This document shows, in pieces, positions 32,821-41,477 of a stretch of DNA of 64,000 bases (its first letter is position 1; every line of letters begins with the position of its first letter). Source of the stretch: Bacteroides ndongoniae (lineage in GTDB: Bacteria; Bacteroidota; Bacteroidia; Bacteroidales; Bacteroidaceae); assembly GCF_900108345.1 (NCBI RefSeq), contig NZ_FNVV01000013.1, forward strand, positions 1 through 64,000, read 5' to 3'. The notes beneath the pieces were generated by a model. That model was not told the DNA's origin, did not search any database, and saw nothing but the letters and a program-made list of their open reading frames with translations. The translations under genes and the position numbers were made by a program.

Positions 32821-33896
32821 TTCCAACAAAATGCACCGGGGATAATCCCGACATAAAATTCATCTATCAATTTCCCTTCGGGCGAGTAGCGGTATATCAT
32901 GCCCTGCTGCTGGTAATCGATGGCATCGGCGATGTACACTTCTCCGTTGGCGGGGTTTACCGTCAGTCCGTAATAAATCGTGCCGCTGTATTCGAGGAAC
33001 GGACGTACCGGCACATGGCTGGCTGTCACGTCCATGCTCCAAATGGCCTTGTTGATCCAGTAGAGTTTGTCCCTGTCGCCATTGAGCTGCACCTCCGAGG
33101 GCCAGTCGCCCAACTTGAACTTGAACTGCTTCTCCACGGTGAAGGTCTCGGCATCGATGCGGTAGAGCGACGGGGCTTCGTAACCGTAGGGGCTGCCCTC
33201 ATAACCGCCGTCGGTCACCGTCCACATTTTGTTGTACTTGTCCATGACCAGCGATGTCGGTTGTATGCCGACCTTCAGTTCATCGACTACTTGATCGGTT
33301 TCGGTGTCGATTTTGATGATGCGGTTCTGGTAACTCCAGCAGTTGCAATAGACGTATTTGCCGTACTGCACCATTTGCTCCGTCGAGCCGCTTTCCATCG
33401 TCATGTCCGGCACTTGAATATAGCCGGTAATTTCGTATTTCTTCGGGTTGATGATGAAGATGCGGTTGTCCCACAATTGGGTGACGTATGCTTTTTCGTC
33501 GCTTAGGAAATGAATGTAGCGCGGTGAGGTCAGGTTCTCGATGCGTCCTACCTCCTTGAAGGTGTTCAGGTCGATGGCGAAAATCACGTGGGAGTTGTTC
33601 ACCACGACCCAGCCCTTGTTGTCGTAGATGGTCATCGACTGTGCCACGTCGCCGAGTTTCATGCCGTTGGCACGGAAGAAGATTTCGTTCTGCACCTGTT
33701 TGGTTGCCGGGTCGTAATAGGACAAGGTAGCATTGCCGTACTGGAAGTTGCCCTCGTTGGTGATGAACAGTCCGGCTCCCGTGGCGTTGAAATCTTCCAC
33801 GGCATCGCCGTAGTCCCACTTCATGCAGGATGTCAAGGATAGTGTCACTCCGACAACTACGCTCCATAGCAGATATTTCAATTGGTGATAGGTCAT
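32817..33896 (-). CDS. btuG: BtuG-type surface corrinoid-binding beta-propeller lipoprotein
   Basis: A 359-residue lipoprotein (lipobox Cys24 in LTSC) with a seven-bladed YncE-like propeller. Repeated blades such as GLFITNEGNFQYGNATLSYY, GWVVVNNSHVIFAIDL and TDGGYEGSPYGYEAPSLYRI are seen. BtuG proteins of Bacteroides bind cobalamin very tightly on the cell surface and cap BtuB. The neighbouring btuB and the upstream cobalamin riboswitch support this identity. Start codon at 33896. An 18-bp hairpin lies just upstream (33926-33943). Confidence 0.88.
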   Translation of the reverse strand: MTYHQLKYLLWSVVVGVTLSLTSCMKWDYGDAVEDFNATGAGLFITNEGNFQYGNATLSYYDPATKQVQNEIFFRANGMKLGDVAQSMTIYDNKGWVVVNNSHVIFAIDLNTFKEVGRIENLTSPRYIHFLSDEKAYVTQLWDNRIFIINPKKYEITGYIQVPDMTMESGSTEQMVQYGKYVYCNCWSYQNRIIKIDTETDQVVDELKVGIQPTSLVMDKYNKMWTVTDGGYEGSPYGYEAPSLYRIDAETFTVEKQFKFKLGDWPSEVQLNGDRDKLYWINKAIWSMDVTASHVPVRPFLEYSGTIYYGLTVNPANGEVYIADAIDYQQQGMIYRYSPEGKLIDEFYVGIIPGAFCWK

Positions 33897-33925
33897 ACCG
33901 TTATTTTTATAGTTAATCCCCGGCA

Positions 33926-33943
33926 GCTTACCTTACGGTAAGC
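33926..33943. other. Short perfect hairpin between two operon genes
   Basis: GCTTACC-TTAC-GGTAAGC forms a 7-bp stem in the 84-bp gap between the LRR-like gene and btuG. No T run follows on the minus strand, so it is more likely an RNA-stability or processing site than a terminator. Confidence 0.4.
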
Positions 33944-33980
33944 ATACCGAGGATTGGCAGAAAATTTATTGTTTCGTTAT

Positions 33981-36035
33981 CTATTCGGCAAGCTTGTACT
34001 TCCCGTCTTTCATCTCTTGGAAAGTGGGGTTGTAACCACATTCTTTGACAGACCATTGAGATTCTCCTGTTAGAACATTGTTTTCAAACAGGTATTTGAA
34101 AGAACTGAAATCAGTAACATCTCCTTGCCCGCTTATACTAATCCCTTTTGCTGATTTGAGACCTGAAAAATCAATGGACAAAATACCATTAGAACCAAAA
34201 TCAGAATACGGGCATGTTATTGAAAGATTTTCGGATATTGATTCTACGTTAGGATAAGATACTTTATCTACTTCCATATCAAACATAAAAGAAGATGTTG
34301 CAATATCAAACTTCCCATTTATCGTTTTTAATTTGGGACATAGAATATTAGTAGCCTCAATCTCAAACTTAATTTGTGCATCAGCTCCATCCGTTCCAAT
34401 GCTTTCCAGATTGGTAAACTCAATATCATTCTTAAGTTTGTAAGTCGTAACTGAACATGAACCGAGAATTTTTTTCAATAACGGGAAGGTAATATTATTT
34501 GCATTCCTATTTGTCCCTAATGTTAAGGTCCCTCCAATTTCCTGCAATTTAGGAAATTCGATTTCCGCCGCCGTATTAACACTTCCCGAATTCAATGCAA
34601 TAGTCATATCTCCTGCCACACGAATAAATGGCATAACAAATTCTTTTACACAAAAATAATCTATGCATTGGAAGTCACCCTGTATATTTGAGATTCCTTC
34701 CAACGTAAATTCTGTCAATCGACAATCTTTAGGAAGTAGAAAAAGGCTACCGTTAAATGTTTCCGATCCTACGATTTTATTTAGTTGCTTACATTGTAGG
34801 GTAAGTGTATTTCCGTTAAAATTTATCTGGGACAAATCCAGTTCTTCTATGAGCAGATTAGTTAAAGTCATATCACCGAGTACATCTTTCAAAGAAGCTA
34901 TATTGAGTTTATTGACTTTATTCGCATCCACACTGGTCTCTCCGCAGGAAATAAGACCGGGAAGTTCAACAATGGAAATTTCTTTGCAATTTTTTATAGT
35001 TAGTCCTCCAACCGAATGTAATTCGGTCATTGCAAGACTTCCGATGGAGGACATATCGGAGAATGAGGCAGTACCGGCCACACTTTCCAATGCCGGTAGA
35101 TAAATTCCTTGCAGTTTGGGAAAATATTGGATTGTAAGTTCATTCCCGACCTGTTTGAGCGCTGAGAAAACAATGGCTTCGGTTGTCGCTGATTCTTTTT
35201 GTGCTACCGAACCTTTGACAATTAAGGAAGCTCCGACAGATTCAACGGCATTTGCATCCAAATCAAGTAAAGCATCGGAAGTTATATACATATCCTCACC
35301 AATGAACTCGACTTTGGGTATAGATATTTTTTCAATGACAGAACTGTTAACGACAAAATCACCGGTCACTCCAAGCAAAGAGGGCAGATTAACCGTTTTG
35401 AGCATTATGTTTTTACTGGCAGAAGTTGTCGAACCTAATTTGAAACTTCCGAGTTGTTCCAGATTATCCAACCCGGTCAAATCCGTTCCTTTGTAAGACG
35501 GATTGATGACAAGGGAGTTACTGATTTGTTTCAGGTTGGCAAGTCCGTCCAGATTGGTGATTTCTTCTCCGTCTGCCGTTCCGATGGTCAGGCTGCCTTC
35601 GATTTTGTTTATTCCTGTCTTTGCAAAATTATCAACCTCGGCTTGCGTGGCAAGTACTACGCTGCCGCTCTGTTCGATGTCTGTATATTGATAAGTATAG
35701 GAATATACTTTGCTATCCTGCATTTTGGAGGTAACTACGAATTTCCATTCATTCTCCCAATCCTCTATGGTCGATGGATTCGGGTTAATAGAGGCTCCCT
35801 CGCAAAGGGCATACTCTACGGTAGCCCCTTTCAGACTGGTATTATAAGGTATCTCAACTGTAATCTTGTCCCCGACTATCATGGCTTGATAGGTAATGCC
35901 ATCTACAGTTAGAGCAAACTCGGAGATGAAGTGATCCTTGCCGTCTATTCCGCTTACTTCAGGGTCGTCATCACTACATGCAGCAAGGCAGAGCGTAGCG
36001 AAACAGAATAGGATGAAATGATATATTTTGTTCAT
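33981..36035 (-). CDS. Surface lipoprotein with leucine-rich (receptor L-like) repeats
   Basis: A 684-residue protein with a lipobox (LAACSDDD, Cys at about 20). Residues 25-130 form an Ig-like N-terminal part, and the rest is a long series of beta-helical repeats with the pattern (L/I)xxLxxI...GxLTI, as in EITNLDGLANLKQISNSLVI. It is probably exposed on the cell surface. It sits between the PKD-like gene (8 bp away) and btuG inside the B12 locus, so it may help to capture corrinoids or protein-bound corrinoids. Function is inferred from position. Base composition is visibly more AT-rich than in btuB-btuD. Confidence 0.7.
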   Translation of the reverse strand: MNKIYHFILFCFATLCLAACSDDDPEVSGIDGKDHFISEFALTVDGITYQAMIVGDKITVEIPYNTSLKGATVEYALCEGASINPNPSTIEDWENEWKFVVTSKMQDSKVYSYTYQYTDIEQSGSVVLATQAEVDNFAKTGINKIEGSLTIGTADGEEITNLDGLANLKQISNSLVINPSYKGTDLTGLDNLEQLGSFKLGSTTSASKNIMLKTVNLPSLLGVTGDFVVNSSVIEKISIPKVEFIGEDMYITSDALLDLDANAVESVGASLIVKGSVAQKESATTEAIVFSALKQVGNELTIQYFPKLQGIYLPALESVAGTASFSDMSSIGSLAMTELHSVGGLTIKNCKEISIVELPGLISCGETSVDANKVNKLNIASLKDVLGDMTLTNLLIEELDLSQINFNGNTLTLQCKQLNKIVGSETFNGSLFLLPKDCRLTEFTLEGISNIQGDFQCIDYFCVKEFVMPFIRVAGDMTIALNSGSVNTAAEIEFPKLQEIGGTLTLGTNRNANNITFPLLKKILGSCSVTTYKLKNDIEFTNLESIGTDGADAQIKFEIEATNILCPKLKTINGKFDIATSSFMFDMEVDKVSYPNVESISENLSITCPYSDFGSNGILSIDFSGLKSAKGISISGQGDVTDFSSFKYLFENNVLTGESQWSVKECGYNPTFQEMKDGKYKLAE

Positions 36036-36043
36036 AATGAATT

Positions 36044-37819
36044 TTATTTGTCGTTATTGTTGTTTTCATCACAGAACTTGAAAACTTCCGTGGAATTTTC
36101 CCCTAACCATCCGGCTTTTACATTGACTCCGGTCTGCACCTTGATAAAGTCGATATGGGAAAGGTTTGCAGACGTGCCGTCGATATTGAGCGCATCGGAA
36201 ATCTTAAAATAGTTTCCAAGTGCTCCCGCGTTAGGATTGTCTTTATTGGGCATATCATCACCAATATTATCGGCATATCCCCACCCGAACGGATTATTGG
36301 ACCACATGCCTGTCGACGGGCTTTGTTCGGTACGTGCTTTCAGGCATGTGCCGTATAACGTATAGGAATCCTCTTCAATCCACAAAGGATAATAAAACTC
36401 TTGCGGGTGATAGTTGCCGAGACGGTCAATCGCCCCTTTATTTCCCTTGTTGTCTTGCCATTGGGTGTCCATGTTGGGACCGGGACGGAAATAAGTTACG
36501 GCATAGTCCTGAATGGTTTCGGGTTTTCCATATTCAGAACCCTTCAGTTCATACCATTCATCGTTGGGCAAGCCGTCTCCATTGACATCTTGCATTACCC
36601 ATACAATGCCCGGTTCATTTGACGAATCAAAGGCATTTCCTTTGATGGAAAAATCATAACCGCCTTTGTTTTCGATACTGTGGTCGAATCCTACTACAAT
36701 ATATCCTCCCCAACCTCCGAGAGAAACATATTGTTCATTATCAAGACGTTTTTGTGCGTAAGCACAGGCTGCTTCGTGCGTGCTTTCCCCATTGAAACCT
36801 GCTGTATTCGTTTCGTTTACAAATTGTCCCGGAGCCGGAACAAATTCATATACTTTATTGCTGTAAATGGAATTTCCGGCAGCAAAAGGTCTTTTTCCGG
36901 CCGCTTCACAACATTTCACCGGAATATTGACACTGACTTCATCGACACCGGAGACCGAAATATTACGGGTGAGCACTGCTTTTGTATCTTGATTGTCGTA
37001 TTTCACAGTAAAGGTAAGCGTGTGTTCTCCGGTTTTAGCGGGTTTGAAACCGTAAACCAAAGAATTGGCTCCCTCAATCGGTTGCCCGTCCAAACTCCAT
37101 TGATAAGAAGGCTCGGCACTTATTGATACAAAGGGGCGGACAAACAAAGTACGTCCTAATTCTACGTATTTGGTATTATTCTCGGTAAAATATAAAGATG
37201 ACGGAACTACGATTTCAATCGGAAGTTTATCGACAACCTCAATAGAAACTGTCTTCTTTGATTGTCCGTCTTCATTTGTTACGGTTAAGGTCAGTTCATA
37301 AGTTCCCAACTCATCTTGCTTGAATGTATAAGTATTTTCCGTTCCGACTTCGTTTCCGTTAAGAGTCCACAAATAAGTAGCTCCTTCTGCATTTTGAATG
37401 TCGGGTGTAAGGATATACTCACGTCCTGCGACAACTTTAAGCCCTATAGAGGGGGTTACCAATGAAATAACGGGCGGAGCCAATTCATTGACATCCACAC
37501 GAATTTCTTCCTCTGTGCTGGCATCCCTCGTATCCACACGCAGGGTAACGTAATACGAACCGCATTCGTTGAAAATGTATTTCAATTGAGGCTCGTCGGA
37601 AATGATACGACCGTTGCATTTCCATGAATAAACGGCGTAATCGACATTCTGATAGGTCGGCTCAATAACGACCTCTTTTCCTATCTTTACAACGTAGATT
37701 CCGTCCTCGCTATCCAACTCAATGACAGGAGGCAATATCACGTCCTGCGATATTTCTTCGTCTTTGTTGCATGCAAATAGAAATATCGTCAAGGAGAATA
37801 AAAGCAAATACTTCTTCAT
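36044..37819 (-). CDS. Surface lipoprotein with PKD-like domains
   Basis: A 591-residue lipoprotein (LFACNKDEE, Cys at 17). Three PKD-like Ig domains follow in tandem (about 25-110, 115-200, 205-290; landmarks YSWKCNGR, YLWTLNGNE and YQWSLDGQP). The C-terminal half (about 300-590) is a compact domain with GGYIVVGFDHSI and DVNGDGLPNDEWYELKGSEY. Similar proteins occur in Bacteroides B12-uptake loci. Only 16 bp separate its start from the IS30-family element, so its normal promoter or read-through has been altered. Confidence 0.72.
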   Translation of the reverse strand: MKKYLLLFSLTIFLFACNKDEEISQDVILPPVIELDSEDGIYVVKIGKEVVIEPTYQNVDYAVYSWKCNGRIISDEPQLKYIFNECGSYYVTLRVDTRDASTEEEIRVDVNELAPPVISLVTPSIGLKVVAGREYILTPDIQNAEGATYLWTLNGNEVGTENTYTFKQDELGTYELTLTVTNEDGQSKKTVSIEVVDKLPIEIVVPSSLYFTENNTKYVELGRTLFVRPFVSISAEPSYQWSLDGQPIEGANSLVYGFKPAKTGEHTLTFTVKYDNQDTKAVLTRNISVSGVDEVSVNIPVKCCEAAGKRPFAAGNSIYSNKVYEFVPAPGQFVNETNTAGFNGESTHEAACAYAQKRLDNEQYVSLGGWGGYIVVGFDHSIENKGGYDFSIKGNAFDSSNEPGIVWVMQDVNGDGLPNDEWYELKGSEYGKPETIQDYAVTYFRPGPNMDTQWQDNKGNKGAIDRLGNYHPQEFYYPLWIEEDSYTLYGTCLKARTEQSPSTGMWSNNPFGWGYADNIGDDMPNKDNPNAGALGNYFKISDALNIDGTSANLSHIDFIKVQTGVNVKAGWLGENSTEVFKFCDENNNNDK

Positions 37820-37835
37820 TATATTTATAATTTGC

Positions 37836-38986
37836 TGAATTCAACTTGCAAATGCAACAGAATTCTGATTAATAATTTGTTTAAATTTTTCGTTTGGCGT
37901 GAGGTATCCAAGTCTTTTACGAGGTCGATTATTGAGTTTATTTTCAATCCACTTAATCTGTTTGTTGGTTACTTCACTAAAGTCCTTACCCTTTGGGATA
38001 TACTGCCTGATAAGCCCGTTGGTGTTTTCATTGGCACCACGTTCCCATGAGTGGTATGGTTTGCAAAAATAGAATTTTATTTCCAATTTTTGCGCAATTT
38101 CCTCGTGCTTTGCAAACTCCTTTCCATTGTCAGCCGTAATTGTGTGTATTAAGTTTTTCACTTTCCGCAGTGCCCATACTGCAATCTTAGCTACCGGGAT
38201 GGCTTCTTTTCCCGACAACTTGCGTATCCAGACCCTGCTTGTTGCTCTGTCGTTAATGGTAAGAATGGCACCTTTGTGGTTCTTACCAATAATTGTATCT
38301 ATCTCTAAATCACCAAATCTCTCCTTCAGTTCCACTATCTCGGGACGCTCATCAATATCCACCCTGCCTGGGATAAATCCTCGCCCTGCATTTTTAGAAC
38401 CACGTTTGGCATACCTGCGACCTTGTCTGCGAAGATATTTGTGCAGTTTGCCACCCCGCCGCTTATCCTCCCAAATCCAGCGATATATCGTTTCGTGAGA
38501 TACCATCGCAATTCCCTCCAAGCGGCTCCTGCCGACAATCTGCTCCGGGCTGAATCCTTTCTTCAACAGCTTTATTATCCGTTTTCTCATTGCCGGTGTA
38601 AGCACTTCCTTGCGATGTTTTTGCTGCTTGCGCCTGTCTGCTTTTCGCTGGGCAAGCTCCATGCTATAGCTACCACTTCGGGCGTCGCAATTGCGCTTTA
38701 TCTCCCTGTAAACAGTGCTTTTATCTACTCCGATAGCTTCCGCTATTGCTTTTTTGCTCATCGGTATTTGCAACATCATAGAAATTGCATACCTTTGTTC
38801 CTCGGTTATATGTTTGCTCATCTGCAACTTTTTTTTCTTTGGACGGACAATTAAAGCAAAGATAGCAAACTTTATCCATTCAGAGTGAGAGAAAGGGGGA
38901 CATTGTCTCTCTTTCCTCTCTGAAAAATAAATGTTTTTATTGCTTATTATCCGCACCCAAAAAGTTGCATTTATAAGTTGAACTCA
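37836..38986 (-). mobile_element. IS30-family insertion sequence
   Basis: About 1.15 kb bounded by 23-bp imperfect inverted repeats (left from 37836, right ending 38986; both contain TTCAACTT and AAATGCAAC, three mismatches). It carries one transposase gene on the minus strand. No certain target duplication was found. It sits between the DUF4465-like gene and the PKD-like gene of the B12 locus. Confidence 0.85.
37841..38821 (-). CDS. IS30-family transposase
   Basis: A 326-residue DDE transposase from MSKHITEEQRYAIS (38821). A longer in-frame start at 38956 lies in the end of the element and is less likely. The N-terminal HTH reads KKAIAEAIGVDKSTVYREI. The IS30 core is seen as GDLEIDTIIGKNHKGAI (first Asp), ITADNGKEFAKHE (second Asp) and SWERGANENTNGLIRQY (Glu). 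The domain order and length are complete. Confidence 0.93.
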   Translation of the reverse strand: MSKHITEEQRYAISMMLQIPMSKKAIAEAIGVDKSTVYREIKRNCDARSGSYSMELAQRKADRRKQQKHRKEVLTPAMRKRIIKLLKKGFSPEQIVGRSRLEGIAMVSHETIYRWIWEDKRRGGKLHKYLRRQGRRYAKRGSKNAGRGFIPGRVDIDERPEIVELKERFGDLEIDTIIGKNHKGAILTINDRATSRVWIRKLSGKEAIPVAKIAVWALRKVKNLIHTITADNGKEFAKHEEIAQKLEIKFYFCKPYHSWERGANENTNGLIRQYIPKGKDFSEVTNKQIKWIENKLNNRPRKRLGYLTPNEKFKQIINQNSVAFAS

Positions 38987-39046
38987 AGTTTTAATGCTGA
39001 AATTCCCTTGAAGAAAGTATTTGATTCCAATCTCCATTGGGATATA

Positions 39047-39095
39047 ATAAAAAGGGGCAAATACTTTGCACTTGCCGTTAAAAAGCATTTGCCCC
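39047..39095 (-). terminator. Strong terminator after the DUF4465-like gene
   Basis: On the minus strand GGGGCAAAT and ATTTGCCCC form a 9-bp stem, followed by TTTTTATT. It lies 10 bp past the stop of the gene at 39105-40073, so much of the riboswitch-controlled transcript should end here, before the IS30-family element and the remaining B12 genes. Confidence 0.8.
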
Positions 39096-39104
39096 AAATT
39101 CATG

Positions 39105-40073
39105 TTATTCGTTTACGGTTACATCAATATCGTCTATAGCAACGTAAGCAGGAGTGTTCAATCCGTATGCGCTTGAATCGCTTCCTTCGAAATTGATAGC
39201 TACAGTACATACGCTGTCACCTAAACCGCTTAAATCCACTTGATTCCATCCGGTACGGATTTTATTGGTCAAACCTGATTCTGCATCTTTACTGGAATCG
39301 AAGTTTGCCAAATAGTATTCTACTTCCTTACCTGTAGGTTTACCCGTCGCATCCAACGCAACAAATACCACCTTAAACCATCCTTTTTGTGCCGACAAAG
39401 AGCCTTGTGTAAACGAGTTGCCATCCTTCATGACTAAGTAGGTATAAGTCGTATTACAAACCCATACGCTGTTGAATTTACCATATTTCGGTGTACCCTT
39501 GACAGGAGTGTTTGTGGTAACGACTCTGTAGCCGGTTGCATCGGTCAGGTAAATCTTCGCACATTTGTCATAGGTTGCTTGTGAATCATTGTATGAATCG
39601 CTATAACCGAAAGCTACAGCAAAATTTTTACCGCTATGACCGCCGTTGGGCCAGTACACGCTACATTGGTTTTGATAATCCCCCTGTGTCAGATTATGGA
39701 AATTAGAGATGGCAAAACCACCATTCCAAAATTCATATTCCCAAGGCTGTCCGCTTACCCATTCTTGTTCCAAATAGTTAATCGGGAACTGAATGTACGT
39801 ACCGGTTTGCCCGATTTGAGTGATGTAGCCGGTCGTTACCTGCTTGCCGTTGGCCGTGGCAGAATAGAGATTGTTTCCATACTGGTCAGAAGCCATTACG
39901 CTGGAAGGTACGTTATCAAAATCGATAAGCGCATTGGTAGAACTTATCGCGCGGGTTTGAATCGCACTCTCCTCATACGGAGCAAGGAAGTCATCGTCGG
40001 ATGAACATCCCGTGAACACTGCGGCGGCCATTGCTACAACAGCCATTGCCAAGAATCTAAAATTCTTTTTCAT
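39105..40073 (-). CDS. DUF4465-like surface lipoprotein of the B12 locus
   Basis: A 322-residue lipoprotein (lipobox VFTGCSSDD, Cys at about 23). The mature part resembles DUF4465, a beta-sandwich found in Bacteroides corrinoid loci: WNGGFAISNFHNLTQGDY, KNFAVAFGYSD and a final YVAIDDIDVTV strand are typical. BtuH-type surface B12-binding proteins from such loci may belong to this group, but I am not sure of the match. It is the first gene after the cobalamin riboswitch and is followed by a strong terminator. Confidence 0.75.
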   Translation of the reverse strand: MKKNFRFLAMAVVAMAAAVFTGCSSDDDFLAPYEESAIQTRAISSTNALIDFDNVPSSVMASDQYGNNLYSATANGKQVTTGYITQIGQTGTYIQFPINYLEQEWVSGQPWEYEFWNGGFAISNFHNLTQGDYQNQCSVYWPNGGHSGKNFAVAFGYSDSYNDSQATYDKCAKIYLTDATGYRVVTTNTPVKGTPKYGKFNSVWVCNTTYTYLVMKDGNSFTQGSLSAQKGWFKVVFVALDATGKPTGKEVEYYLANFDSSKDAESGLTNKIRTGWNQVDLSGLGDSVCTVAINFEGSDSSAYGLNTPAYVAIDDIDVTVNE

Positions 40074-40194
40074 AACTTAATTATTAAAAGTTAAACAAAA
40101 AGTTTAAACACACATTCGTTTTTATTGCGACAGATTTGCAACGAATGAGAAATCGGTTATCAAAAAGAATATAGGTGCCTGTGGACGAGCCTCT

Positions 40195-40400
40195 GTTCAT
40201 TTTAATCTAATGCCAATTATCCCGTGGTCACTAAATCTATCTCATCAAGCAGGTCTTCTGGCTCATCCCGCTTATCGCGCCTTCCCAGCTTTCACCAGTG
40301 GCAAAGAGTGCGATAAACTTTAATAGGACTTACAGCTGCGAGTACAGCTCCGGATTTTCACCGGGATTCCCTTTTAATTCCGTTCGACGCTTCGATTGGA
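40195..40400 (-). promoter_or_regulatory. Cobalamin riboswitch
   Basis: On the minus strand the conserved AdoCbl-class features appear in order: GGTGAAAATCCGGAGCTG (complement of about 40345-40362), GCCACTG (about 40297-40303), GGGAAGGC, and the B12 box AGCCAGAAGACCTGC (about 40249-40263). It lies 120 bp ahead of the DUF4465-like gene. High cobalamin should repress the downstream uptake genes. This is the strongest evidence that the locus is for corrinoids rather than iron. Confidence 0.92.
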
Positions 40401-40413
40401 AACTTGACTGGTG

Positions 40414-40421
40414 CAAAGTTA
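40414..40421 (-). promoter_or_regulatory. -7 box ahead of the cobalamin riboswitch
   Basis: The minus strand reads TAACTTTG (TAnnTTTG), about 15 bp before the aptamer begins. No clear -33 TTG is seen. Confidence 0.5.
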
Positions 40422-40429
40422 ATGGTTAT

Positions 40430-40936
40430 TTTTTAATCTTGTTTCTTTTTCTGTGATTTTTATTTCAAGAAAGGATTATTTTATGGCGCGAATTGTATTT
40501 TCATGTTAATCAAGCATTTATAACAACCACGAATAGTCTTTTCCCCTTATGAATAATAGCGTTTCTCAATTATGGTCTCTTTTCATCTCACGTCGGCAAT
40601 TCTCTTCGGAGAGATTTTATATGCAAAGGTACAGCGTGCGTCTGGTCGTCAAGTATCGCTTTCACTAACGGTTCCCGGATATTCTTCACGGCAGCCTTCC
40701 ACAAATCGAAGATTGACTTTCACTCCCCACCTCGTTGCAGGGCATAGTCGGACGAGCCTGACTGTGCTCTTACATTGGGCGGTTGGGTATTCCGTTTCAT
40801 CCCGTACACTGTTTACTTGCCTTATCCGTCCTTTTCCCGCTGTCAGTCCTGCATAAAAATCATTCCCCGACGAGAAGCCAAAAGAGTTTCAAGAAAAGGA
40901 AAAAAGAAAATATTTGACAATCTAAAATTTACAATT
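40430..40936. other. Non-coding leader with minus-strand promoter
   Basis: About 500 bp without a convincing gene. A minus-strand promoter TTG (40652-40650), 18-bp spacer, TACCTTTG (40631-40624) is present. The right part ends with AGCCAAAAGAGTTTCAAGAA and a purine-rich stretch before the next ATG, a phrase shared with the leader at 41478-41844. Confidence 0.5.
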
Positions 40937-41418
40937 ATGCACAGCAGGATTTTTCAAATTTCAACGGAGCCGATAGACAAAGAAAACTATCTGAATGAGG
41001 ACACACTCCAGCAAGGAGACGGGAGCTTCTATGACTATTGTTCAGAAATAGACGAGGAAGACCGTAAAGAGGATATTGCCAATTTGGTCAATCATGCCTT
41101 GCCCAAAGGAATGTTCGAGCTTATATCCGATGACACCATGCGCTATAATGGTGGAATAGAGCAATGGAAAGAGGAGTATGTCGCCAATATCAAAAAAAGA
41201 GCGAATGCTCTTACGGCAGATAATATGTTGGAATGGGGTTCGACCTATTATCTCAAACAGGCAGTGGAAAATCCGTTGGATGTCGCCTATCATTTCTATT
41301 TGGATGGCGATGGCTGCAGTCTTTTGCCGAACAGTCCTTTACGTTTATGGAGTTTGTTTGTAGGCTTGAACCGGGAACGATACTCTACATCGGAGGAGTT
41401 GTTGATTACCACTTCTGA
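40937..41418 (+). pseudogene. Accessory protein gene broken by a one-base deletion
   Basis: From the ATG at 40937 the frame encodes an acidic protein (MHSRIFQISTEPIDKENY) through YHFYLDGDGC. It then runs into unlikely sequence that passes through a terminator. Reading one base back at about 41317 gives QSFAEQSFTFMEFVCRLEPG and a stop at 41416-41418, just before the terminator at 41437. The natural product should be about 160 residues. One C seems to be missing from TGCAG. The function is unknown; relatives are small proteins of Bacteroidales mobile elements. Confidence 0.65.
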
Positions 41419-41436
41419 TGTTTGTCCGAAACATTG

Positions 41437-41477
41437 GCAACCACCCGCCTCAAAAGTGGGTGGTTGCTCTCTTTTTT
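41437..41477 (+). terminator. Intrinsic terminator
   Basis: GCAACCACCC pairs with GGGTGGTTGC, followed by TCTCTTTTTT. It lies 18 bp past the stop of the frame-corrected gene. Confidence 0.85.

Noticed and set aside
37836..38986. Target-site duplication for the IS30-family element
   Set aside because: The bases next to the inverted repeats do not match. TGCTGA words on each side are offset from the ends.
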